A DNA stretch of 64,000 nt from NCBI GenBank assembly GCA_951812925.1, contig OX638369.1:27732533-27796532 (forward strand), read 5' to 3'. Made by a program: the position numbers and the translations under genes. This DNA comes from Calliopum simillimum (taxonomy: Eukaryota > Arthropoda > Insecta > Diptera > Lauxaniidae). Position 1 is the first letter of the stretch. The number at the start of each line of letters is the position of its first letter. Shown here piece after piece: positions 57,001 through 64,000 of this stretch. The notes below the pieces were generated by a model. The model did no database searches and was not told where the DNA came from. It saw only the letters and a program-made list of their open reading frames with translations.

Positions 57001-57346
57001 TTTTACCAAACACATTTAGTTTCGCGTAAGGTCGTTCATCGATGCCTTTATGAACTACTGCTGATATAACAGCTTTTTGCAACAATCTTTTATTTCGCCA
57101 AAAATCACGCATACGACGTGTTGAACGTTTTAATGATTTTGCACTGAGGCTATCCGAAAATATCCTAGCGCGAATTTTATTGTATTCAGCCAACCGTACA
57201 TGATATGGCCGTTTTAAAGGGTGTTGTAAATTATGATGACAAGATGGTGAAATTAATGGGGAGTTTGAGATGTTTAATTCCGAGGACGTGTTGGATTCGG
57301 ATGGCCACTGTTGGCACGGCGGACATCCACTTTCCCGTTTTCCGTT
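54017..57346 (-). CDS. pol: Gypsy-type Pol polyprotein (-1 frame)
   Basis: Pol supplies protease, reverse transcriptase, RNase H and integrase. The frame is open from 57346 to the stop at 54017. No ATG precedes the protease, and a TTG at 57193 is the first start-like codon, so translation by -1 frameshift from gag is likely. Domains are: retropepsin ALLDSGANKSCIG (Asp codon 56981-56983), RT with VLVVKPQKVRFCLDSRKLN and VYLDDLLVV (56081-56092), RNase H VQCDASQYGVGALLAQ and TDHASLKWL, integrase zinc-binding region ending NCELC, and the catalytic core LDLIGPF, VTDNGSQF (54643-54654) and NASERVNR. The second Asp and Glu are 34 residues apart as I count, one fewer than many gypsy integrases. There is no chromodomain. 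All catalytic residues are kept and no stop interrupts, so it appears functional. Confidence 0.95.
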   Translation of the reverse strand, partial: NGKRESGCPPCQQWPSESNTSSELNISNSPLISPSCHHNLQHPLKRPYHVRLAEYNKIRARIFSDSLSAKSLKRSTRRMRDFWRNKRLLQKAVISAVVHKGIDERPYAKLNVFGKTFFALLDSGANKSCIGGDLAKDILKDKSMFKKFSGSVKTADGQNQQVLGSVLVSVEFRDFIKSFNFLLIPSLKQDIICGMDFWVEFGLKLNFENVISELRADQKDCEFLTLSPSEQQKLETAISAFPSFEKEGLGLTTLIEHKIDTGNATPIKQRHYPISPAMEKILCKEVDRMLNQGVIEEAESSAWSSPTVLVVKPQKVRFCLDSRKLNSLTVKDAYPIPNIDGLLSRLPPVYFISKIDLKDAFWQINLEKESRPKTAFTIPNRPLYQFARMPFGLCNAPQTMCRLMDKVIPYNLKSYVFVYLDDLLVVSQTLDQHVSHLLEVALNLRKAGLTINLKKSMFGLSQVKYLGFVVGKGSLEVDPDKVSAISDFPVPKTVRQLRQFLGMTGWYRRFIDDYASTTFHLTELLSKKKSFSWNTNAQASFETLKNKLSTAPLLVHADYNKPFVVQCDASQYGVGALLAQADENGDEKPIAFMSHKLNKAQRNYTVTELECLAVVLAVKKYRPYIEGYEFKVVTDHASLKWLMSQKDLSGRLARWALKLQGFHFSIEHRKGSDNVVADALSRAFENDNAVDELDVEVLPLLDLNSKSFDSENYKALREKFAQSEMPDFKVIEKYIYHRIGFSTGDSDESDSWRLLVPEELRHSVIYAAHDAASSAHGGIAKTLERIRRYFYWPGVVVDVKNYVLNCELCKTSKSPTYSLRPPMGRMIETVRPFERLYLDLIGPFPRSKKGNIGILIVLDHFSKFPFLKPLKKFISRNIIDFLKCEIFDCFGVPETIVTDNGSQFKSKEFENFLIKYGVNHTCTAVYSPQSNASERVNRSINEALRSFVRKDQRDWDQYISGINSSLRNSLHQSTGRTPYQLLLGQEMITHGKDYAILRNLKILSENDARVERSDEFAIIRDSVKANFKAAYEKNVHTYNLRSKARKLHVGQEVIRRNFAQSNLAKNFNAKLAPVGVKCRVRRILGDAYYELEDVEGKAIGTYHAKDIWC
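57274..57346 (-). promoter_or_regulatory. gag-pol -1 frameshift overlap (73 nt)
   Basis: Gag ends at 57274. The pol frame, one base back, is open from 57346. A -1 shift must happen here to make Gag-Pol. The best slippery candidate is GGAAAAC at 57343-57337 (minus strand), in phase as G GAA AAC, which is not a canonical XXXYYYZ site. GC-rich sequence follows (GTCCGCCGTGCC). The mechanism is inferred. Confidence 0.55.
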
Positions 57347-58974
57347 TTATTGGAACATTTTGGACAGGACGGACGATAAGTTTCGGGAGCACCGCACCCG
57401 TAACAAAATACGCGTCTTTGCTGAACGCAGTCATGATATCCGTGACCTAACTCAGAACAATTCCAACATTTAATAGTTACTTGTTCAACCGCATATACAT
57501 TTCCAGATTCTTGTTCAGTGGTATCGCTCAGAATAACTTCTTCAGTCTCTATTTCAGACACAAATTTACGTGAGGAAAAATTCCTTGCTGAATAACTTGT
57601 TTGAACGTCTTTCATAAATTTTTCGTGTTTACGAATTTCTCGGCGTAACATTGAAATGCTCCTAATTTCGAGATGCAAAAGTTCGTGCCTTAAATCAGGT
57701 TTTAAATTTCTAATTATATTCTCGATTAATTCAGGCTCTGGAATAGAAGTTCTTAAACGATCACTGAGGATCATTACTGCGTCTAAGAATTCATCAAAAG
57801 TTTCATTTCCTTTCTGCTTCCTTTTCCTTATGTCATCCATTATTTCAGAATCTGTGAAATGCTCTTTGTATTGTCGGCGCAAAGCATCGCAAAGAGCAAA
57901 CCATTCAAGGTTATCATTTTGGCGATGATAACGCCAAAACCACACCCTAGCTTTACCCTCAAACAACGCATAAGCATGCTGACAAAGGATATTAAAGTTT
58001 CCATTTAGTTGGTCGGAAGTCAGAATATTAATTCTATAGATGAATTCGTCGACGGTAAGGTCTTCAGGAGAACCATTGAATTTTATTTTCCAGTTATGAA
58101 TTAATTTTGAAATTTTTTCATTGTCTAATGAATTTCGATTAAGCGACTCATTGGGCACATTATTTCTTGAACGTGAAGTGTTCCTGGGAGGAATTCTCCT
58201 AGCATTTTCAAAGGGCATGTCTTGCGGAAAGTCTAAATTTCGATTAAAAGAGTCATCGTGTATATTATTCCCTGAACGAGAAATATTTATTGGCGGATTT
58301 TGCCTAGCATTATCAAAAGACATATTCTGAGGAGAATCTGGAAAATTGTTTCTATTGTTTTGGTTTACATTTAAATTTTGAAATAAATTTTGTATTTCAG
58401 AAGAAATAGTATTCGCAATTTCGGCTCTGAAATTATTCAATGAGTCAGAAATTAGATACTGAACACGTTGGTCAAACACTCTGTCGGGTTGAGCGTTACC
58501 TATGGTATTTCTTCTAGTTGTAATATCTCTCTGTACTGAAGACGCTTCAGGAACTTCAGCAGATGGAGCCTGCGCTTGTGCATTGGTCACAGCACGCGTT
58601 TGTGGTCGATTACGTGGTATTGCGCCTCCACGATTGGAAACACCACCACGACTTGAAACACTGCCAGGGGCAGAAATATTTGGAAGTGCTGCAGCTGCTG
58701 CAGTAACACTTTGAACTGGGACATTTTGAGCAGTTCTACCTTGAGCACGATTAGGAATAATAGGAATATCAGAGACAGAACATGGTCTACGACACACTGG
58801 ACATGTTGGATTTGTTTCCACCCATGCACGAATACAATGGTCGTGAAATCTATGCTTGCATGGAATTTCAACGAGCTTCTCAAAATTGTAAATAACTTCA
58901 CTACATACTGTGCATATGTTGGAATCCATATCTAATAAGTTTGGAATGTTTTCCTCGCTTCGAGCAAGAGGCAT
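57274..58974 (-). CDS. gag: Gag with N-terminal RING-H2 finger
   Basis: From the second ATG (58974, MPLARSEENIP) this is about 566 aa. An upstream ATG at 59058 would add a hydrophobic 28-residue leader, which I judge unlikely for Gag. At residues about 21-63 lies a full RING-H2 signature: CTVC, 14 residues, C-x-H-x2-H-x2-C, 10 residues, CPVC (58780-58914). It also has the Trp and Pro typical of E2-binding ubiquitin ligases. A Pro/Ala/Arg/Asn-rich linker follows, then a capsid-like helical region around WKIKFNGSPEDLTVDEFIYR and FWRYHRQNDNLEWF, typical of Ty3/gypsy Gag. A CCHC knuckle (CWNCSELGHGYHDC, 57428-57468) and a degenerate second one (CYGC...C) close it. Gag forms the particle and packages RNA. 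What the RING does is unknown, but ubiquitin ligase activity is an inference from its ligands. Confidence 0.93.
   Translation of the reverse strand: MPLARSEENIPNLLDMDSNICTVCSEVIYNFEKLVEIPCKHRFHDHCIRAWVETNPTCPVCRRPCSVSDIPIIPNRAQGRTAQNVPVQSVTAAAAALPNISAPGSVSSRGGVSNRGGAIPRNRPQTRAVTNAQAQAPSAEVPEASSVQRDITTRRNTIGNAQPDRVFDQRVQYLISDSLNNFRAEIANTISSEIQNLFQNLNVNQNNRNNFPDSPQNMSFDNARQNPPINISRSGNNIHDDSFNRNLDFPQDMPFENARRIPPRNTSRSRNNVPNESLNRNSLDNEKISKLIHNWKIKFNGSPEDLTVDEFIYRINILTSDQLNGNFNILCQHAYALFEGKARVWFWRYHRQNDNLEWFALCDALRRQYKEHFTDSEIMDDIRKRKQKGNETFDEFLDAVMILSDRLRTSIPEPELIENIIRNLKPDLRHELLHLEIRSISMLRREIRKHEKFMKDVQTSYSARNFSSRKFVSEIETEEVILSDTTEQESGNVYAVEQVTIKCWNCSELGHGYHDCVQQRRVFCYGCGAPETYRPSCPKCSNKTENGKVDVRRANSGHPNPTRPRN
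58780..58914 (-). other. RING-H2 zinc finger domain within Gag
   Basis: Ligands in order are Cys, Cys, Cys, His, His, Cys, Cys, Cys with spacing C2C-14-C1H2H2C-10-C2C. The AWVETNPTCPVCRRP segment has the Trp before the last Cys pair and Pro after each Cys of it, as in active RING E3 ligases. RING domains are not a usual part of insect Ty3/gypsy Gag to my knowledge. Confidence 0.93.
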
Positions 58975-59785
58975 TTTTATATGTGAAAGTAAAAAAAATA
59001 TGAAAATGAACTCAAAAAGAAAATTACAATTTTTATTTTTGACAACTATGCAGTCCACGAATATCTCGTTAACCAGCGAGAATACTTAAGGAAGATATAA
59101 AAAATAAGTAAATTTTTCCTTATTATTTTAGTCGCTTGAATTGTTATATACAGTATCAATTCATCTGAGAACATATGAAAATAATTCATCGTATATCAAA
59201 AAATTTTTAGAAATTTCAAAATAAGTGTAATGAATGAAAGTGATTTAATTTAAGCACTACTCAGCGAAGCAATATGGGTTAAAGGAAAAGCAAAGAAAAT
59301 GTAAAGGTTATTCAAAACGATGGCAAAAAAATAAAAAAAGTTTTGGTATGGTATCAGAAAACTCTTCTTAAGTGAGTTAATCTCAAACATATATCCAAGA
59401 TAAAATCTCCAACTTTTGAAAAAGTAATCCTAAAATTTGCCAACAACTGATGTCATAAAGGTACGATTTCAAAATTATTCAAAACCGAAAAATCCACATA
59501 ATAACAAAAATTATTGGTACTATTGACTTTGAAACTAAAAAAAATTGAGAAAGATTTGTCATAATTTTGTGGCAAGTATCCAAAACAATCCAGATAAACA
59601 AGAATCCAACAAAATTTAACAATTAATAAAATAACTAGAGATGGCAAAAATAATCGATAATCAGCACTAATGAAAATAAAGGGGATCAACTGCTTTTTTA
59701 TTAATTTTTTTGTAATTAATGAAAAAGTAACAAAAACCACAATTTTAGCTGCTGATGTTCAGCTGCCGAGTTAAGCTGCTGATGT
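58975..59785 (-). other. Gypsy-type 5' internal leader
   Basis: About 810 nt between primer site and gag ATG, AT-rich, with no conserved ORF. This is probably the untranslated leader with packaging and dimerisation signals, none of which I can identify by eye. Confidence 0.6.
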
Positions 59786-59803
59786 GCCCCACGTTGGGCG
59801 CCA
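59786..59803 (-). other. tRNA-Lys primer-binding site
   Basis: The minus strand reads TGGCGCCCAACGTGGGGC, a perfect 18-nt complement of the tRNA-Lys 3' end. It is 8 nt past the LTR end (CGTTACA then TAGTTAAA). Osvaldo and Ulysses also prime with tRNA-Lys. Confidence 0.95.
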
Positions 59804-60807
59804 TTTAACTATGTAACGAAATCTGCCTCTTCGAGGCCCACATCCCTAGGACCGGTTCTTCACACCTAGTTTTCGTCGGTCGTAGCTCAGGGAAAATGGG
59901 GGGGTACTTGGCCTATGGATATGGACGACAAGCTACATAAATTAAAAATTGTGTGAAGGGTAAGATATTATAACCAAAAAACCAGAAATTAAACAAACAT
60001 TCACGACCAAAAGCCACTGATTATCGATTACAGAACAAAATTAAATCTATTGAACCTAATTGGGGATGCCGGGGCGTTTAAATAACCAAACTGGAGGAAC
60101 ACTAGATGGTATTGGTTCCAACCTCTTTACCCACCCAACCTGCTAACATGATAGGGATCTTAGTATGCTAGCCCACTTTGCCTTCAACCTACTTCGCCTT
60201 CGTGCTTAAATAATTAGACTTACAAAGATGTCATTTTTAAACGTTATAACATTTTATTTAAATAAAGAGAGAAAAAAAAAATGCTTAAGAATATTGTTCA
60301 CATCGAGCCTTAGCAATGAAAGATACTCTTACAAAAATTAATTTTTATGCTATCGATAACTTTCAACAATGTTTTAACATGATCGAGTTCAGATAGATAT
60401 TAAATATAAAACAATAATAGAAATATAGAAAATAATCGAATGCTTATTGCTATGTTTTAAGTGTTCATCAACTTTAACGTTTTAAAATTTGTGCATGTCC
60501 AGTGACTAACTCTATAGTAACTAACTCTATGCGATATTAAATGTCAAATAGACCAAAAGAAGAAAACAAAAATTTAAGCTCTGCATTTCTATGCAACTTG
60601 ACATATGCAATTCTTTCATTTGTTTACATATCTCACTTTTTGTGTTTTAGGTTTTTAAGAAACAAAAACTGAGAGAACTAAAGAAAGCGTAAACGATAAA
60701 ATATAATAGAATTTTTGTTACTCACTCTTACTCCTAGACACGACAGCAGGCCTGATGTTTTGTTGTTGGAGCTGTATCTCGTAACCTGTTAAACCAATGT
60801 TATTAAC

Positions 60808-62775
60808 ATATAGTCCAAGAGCCAGCGCTTAAAAACAACTTTGCGTTTCTAAAAGCTGAATTTTTTACAGTTGGTTATAGTAATTGTGTACATCAATAAT
60901 CTGTCGGTCAGTCAAGCGAACTGTAGAACAGGCGGCTGCTATATGGCCTCAAACATGTAAAATTTCGATTTTTCTGCAATCAATTTCTAAAAGCTGAAAC
61001 TTCTTATACACGTTATATAATGCATACAAATAACATTTTTGTGGGTCAGTCAGTTGAACGTTAGAACGGGGCTAGTCAGCACGCCCCAATATATGTGCAA
61101 TAAATGAATCAAGTCAAAATTATTTCTAAAAATTGAAATTTTTTTTAGGGGTACTTTATTGTATATTAACCACAAATAAAGCAGTCAGTCAGCTATATTG
61201 TAGAACAATCTCCGTCAGCAAGCTCAACAAAGCAAAAAAAAAAATGGTTACTAAAAGCTGAAAATTTTTTTAGGGCTAAAAACAAAAAAAATGGTTTCTA
61301 AAAGATGAAATTTTTATTAGGAGTACTTTATTGTATATTAACCACAAATAAATAAGTCAGTCAACTATATTGTAGAACAATCTTTGGCAGCAAGCTCAAC
61401 AAAACAAACAAAAATGGTTTTTAAAAGCTGAAAATTTTTTTAGGGGTACTTGATTGTATATTAACCAGAAATAATTCAGTCAGTCAACTATATTGTAGAA
61501 CAATCTTTGTCAGCAAGCTCAACAAAACAAACAAAAATGGTTTTTAAAAGCTGAAAATTTTTTTAGGGGTACTTGATTGTATATTAACCAGAAATAATTC
61601 AGTCAGTCAACTATATTGTAGAACAATCTTTGTCAGCAAGCTCAACAAAACAAACAAAAATGGTTTTTAAAAGCTGAAAATTTTTTTAGGGGTACTTGAT
61701 TGTATATTAACCAGAAATAATTCAGTCAGTCAACTATATTGTAGAACAATCTTTGTCAGCAAGCTCAACAAAACAAACAAAAATGGTTTTTAAAAGCTGA
61801 ACATTTTTTTAGGGGTACTTGATTGTATATTAACCAGAAATAATTCAGTCAGTCAACTATATTGTAGAACAATCTTTGTCAGCAAGCTCAACAAAACAAA
61901 CAAAAATGGTTTTTAAAAGATGAAAATTTTTTTAGGGGTACTTGATTGTATATAAACCAGAAATAATTCAGTCAGTCAACTATATTGTAGAACATTCTCC
62001 GTCAGCAAGCTCAACAAAACTAAGAACAATGGTTTTTAAAAGCTGAAATTGTTTTTTGTTTTGTTGAGCTTGCTGACAAAGTTTTTTCTCCAATATAGTT
62101 GACTGACTGGATTATTTGTGGTTAATATACAATCAAGTACCCCTAAAAAAAATTTCAGCTTTTAAAAACCATTGTTTTTTGTTTTGTTGAACTTGCTGAC
62201 GGAGATTGTACTACAATATAGTTGACTGACTGAATTATTTGTGGTTTATATACAATAAAGTACCCCTAATAAAAATTTCATTTTTTAGAAACCATTTTTT
62301 TTTTTTAGCCCTAAAAAAATTTTCAGCTTTTAGTAACCATTTTTTTTGCTTTGTTGAGCTTGCTGACGGAGATTGTTCTACAATATAGCTGACTGACTGA
62401 TTTATTTGTGGTTATAATATACAATAAAGTACCCCTAAAAAAAATTTCAGCTTTTAGAAATAATTTTGACTTGATTCATTTATTGCACATATATTGGGGC
62501 GTGCTGACTAGCCCCGTTCTAACGTTCAACTGACTGACCGACAAAAATGTTATTTGTATGCATTATATAACGTGTATAAGAAGTTTCAGCTTTTAGAAAT
62601 TGATTGCAGAAAAATCGAAATTTTACATGTTTGAGGCCATATAGCAGCCGCCTGTTCTACAGTTCGCTTGACTGACCGACAGATTATTGATGTACACAAT
62701 TACTATAACCAACTGTAAAAAATTCAGCTTTTAGAAACGCAAAGTTGTTTTTAGGCGCTGGCTCTCCGGCTAATA
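60808..62775. mobile_element. Foldback-type element in the LTR
   Basis: A 1962-bp insertion (60811-62772) absent from the other LTR, flanked by ATA (60808-60810, 62773-62775). The ends are TAGTCCAAGAGCCAGCGC and, reversed, TAGCCGGAGAGCCAGCGC. The two arms are long inverted copies meeting in a loop of about 25 bp near 62040. The left arm is about 1.2 kb, the right about 0.7 kb. The difference is extra 123-bp repeats on the left. There is no ORF. The structure recalls Drosophila FB elements (inverted arms made of tandem repeats), though FB gives a 9-bp duplication, so the superfamily is open. Confidence 0.9.
61120..62045 (+). repeat. 123-bp tandem repeats of the left foldback arm
   Basis: The AAAAGCTG/AAAAGATG anchor occurs at 61300, 61423, 61546, 61669, 61792, 61915 and 62038, an exact 123-bp step. 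The middle units are nearly identical. Each carries GGGGTACTTGATTGTATATT and CAGTCAGTCAACTATATTGT. The more distant units at 60855, 60985 and 61128 are older variants, so the whole arm is an array. Confidence 0.95.
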
Positions 62776-64000
62776 CAAAGCAAATTGTTTTTGTTTCTGA
62801 TTACCTATTTCTTTTCTTATGAAAATGTAAACGAGAGCACCTTTTTTTTCTCTTTTACGTTGTAAAATAATTCTACTTTTACTTATGTTTGTTGCTGTAT
62901 GCTTTCATTCATAATTTTGGTTACTTTTTAAAAAAAACATTTTCATAAAAAAAAAATATTAGTATCTTTAGTGATCGAATACAGTAGTGGCCGAACTTAT
63001 TATGTCAACTTTATGAAAAAAAACTTTGCATATGTAAATCTAAATCTTTAGTTTCTGATTAAAACCAAAATGTTTCCAATGATTAATTTTTCTAAATAAT
63101 TTAATGTATGTAACTTCCATCCTCAAATAAAAATTATGTTTAACTTTCAAATTCTCTTTTCTAATACAAAATTATTTTGAAATTTTGTTTTTCAATATCG
63201 ATATGATATTATAGAAAGCAAATTATTAAAGATTTGGATTATTAAGGTGCAAAATTTTGTTTTCTTTCAGTATTGTCTATATATATATCGTTTTTATCTC
63301 ATTTAAGCAAGTTTTAAGTCTTAAATTTACGTAATTTATCACTATTTATGAATTATAAATATATATGTACATATATATCGCGCATTTCAAAGTTTATTTC
63401 AAAGTTTATTAATATTTTGTTCTTATAGAGGTATGTATTTTTATAGGTTTGTATTTTTAAAGGTAAGTTTTATATGATATAAGTTTAGTTTAGTGTAAGA
63501 CAATGTTATATATGTAAACTTTTTTTCTTTGTTTTTGTTTTTCAGTTTTGATCTTGCGTTAGGAATTTTTTTTGTTTTCTGTTTTTATCTTACGTTAGGT
63601 ATTATTCTTCTACTACATTATGTGATTTTATTGTGCAAAATTATATTAAATTAATCGTAGTATTATATGAGTCTAAGGATTTGTATGGGTGGACATATTT
63701 TATGTAAAAAGAACAGATTTATATATCCTTATGATATATAGCATCTAAATCTGAAAAATTTGTATATGAATTATAAATGATCTTATCTGTTTTCTTCCTT
63801 TTTCCATTAATTGACCATTTAAGGCTTTTTCAACTATCTGCAGCGATGGGGTCAGCGATGAGGTTATGGGGGTGCTCCAATTGTCGAACTACTCCGGAGC
63901 TTTCGATGGATGAATATTGTTGTACTCGTGGTATTCGGGAATCTGCTGGTACTTCTCTTGTACAAAAATAGGGATTCCACGACAGAAAGAAATGTCTGTC

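Larger units (their letters stand above)
51167..64000 (-). mobile_element. Osvaldo/Ulysses-like Ty3/gypsy retrotransposon with RING-Gag (right end outside window)
   Basis: The minus-strand element has a left (3') LTR from 51167, internal region with pol and gag, a tRNA-Lys primer site at 59786-59803 and a right (5') LTR from 59812 that runs off the window. The LTRs, where both are visible (about 2.2 kb), differ by one base by eye (52751 versus 63361) apart from the 1962-bp foldback in the right one. The estimated full length without the foldback is about 11.3 kb. Long LTRs, a Lys primer and pol in a shifted frame fit the Osvaldo/Ulysses group. No env-like ORF is present. Near-identical LTRs imply a recent insertion. 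Confidence 0.93.
59812..64000 (-). repeat. Gypsy-type 5' LTR (incomplete, interrupted)
   Basis: It matches the left LTR from 59812 to 60810 and from 62773 to 64000, which pair with 51167-52165 and 52163-53390. The foldback element lies between. About 480 bp of the LTR should lie beyond the window if the inferred left border is right. One substitution was seen (63361). As the 5' LTR it carries the promoter, so the insertion may affect transcription. Confidence 0.93.

Noticed and set aside
58975..59058. Upstream gag start at 59058 giving a signal-like hydrophobic leader
   Set aside because: Gag is cytoplasmic; the ATG at 58974 just before the RING region is the more plausible start.
61120..62045. 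CRISPR-like regular repeats
   Set aside because: Contiguous 123-bp tandem units inside a foldback element.

Overview
The window is AT-rich eukaryotic DNA from a higher dipteran, most likely a tephritid-type fruit fly. The evidence is long opa-type (CAA/GTT)n runs, poly(A/T) tracts, INE-1/DINE-like repeats carrying GGGCGGTGCCACGCCC and GTCTGTCTGTCT motifs, copia, Osvaldo/Ulysses-like and mariner elements, and no dense gene order. The species call is inference. I find no convincing host protein-coding exon. Nearly all recognisable coding sequence belongs to transposable elements (TEs), so the window looks like an intron or intergenic stretch that has accumulated TEs.

Layout. 1-9.6 kb: gene-free DNA with short tandem and inverted repeats. 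9.65-10.41 kb: a satellite-like GTGTGAA heptamer array passing into a perfect GTGAA pentamer array. 13.4-13.8 kb: an (AAAAG)n array followed by a tRNA-like B box. 14.27-14.70 kb: a cluster of palindromically arranged GGGGATTATGTCCG motifs. 16.68-17.62 kb: a non-autonomous hAT-type element with a perfect 8-bp target duplication. 18.95-26.1 kb: two copies of a duplicated segment separated by an INE-1/DINE-like element with a 128-bp tandem array. The second copy is split by a complete copia element with identical 193-bp LTRs, a 1344-codon open Gag-Pol and a copia-type initiator-tRNA primer site. 28.4-39.0 kb: three dead mariner copies (two of one family, one of another) and a 5'-truncated LINE. 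41.2-42.2 kb: another DINE-like element. 44.0-45.85 kb: an inverted-repeat-bounded region with a short AT-hook ORF and, nested in it, a 771-bp element whose 38-bp perfect terminal repeats begin CACAGTG and are flanked by CGCCG. These are hallmarks of Transib, the RAG1-related superfamily. 46.0-49.26 kb: a degenerate GACTTTCTCAAGATTTTT minisatellite, partly duplicated, interrupted by a 288-bp TTAA-flanked piggyBac-type MITE.

51.2 kb to the window end: a very large Ty3/gypsy element on the minus strand, Osvaldo/Ulysses-like, with LTRs of about 2.7 kb and a perfect 18-nt tRNA-Lys primer site. Its Gag carries an N-terminal RING-H2 finger with all eight zinc ligands and the CPxC/Trp features of ubiquitin ligases. 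Pol (protease, RT, RNase H, integrase) lies in the -1 frame with a 73-nt overlap. The right LTR contains a 1962-bp foldback element built of 123-bp repeats, which is absent from the left LTR. The LTRs otherwise show one substitution by eye, so this retroelement is very young.

The most notable observations are the RING-Gag fusion in an intact, apparently recent retroelement, the Transib-like element with an exact V(D)J-type heptamer, the foldback insertion that post-dates the host element, and the CGGACATAATCCCC palindrome cluster.
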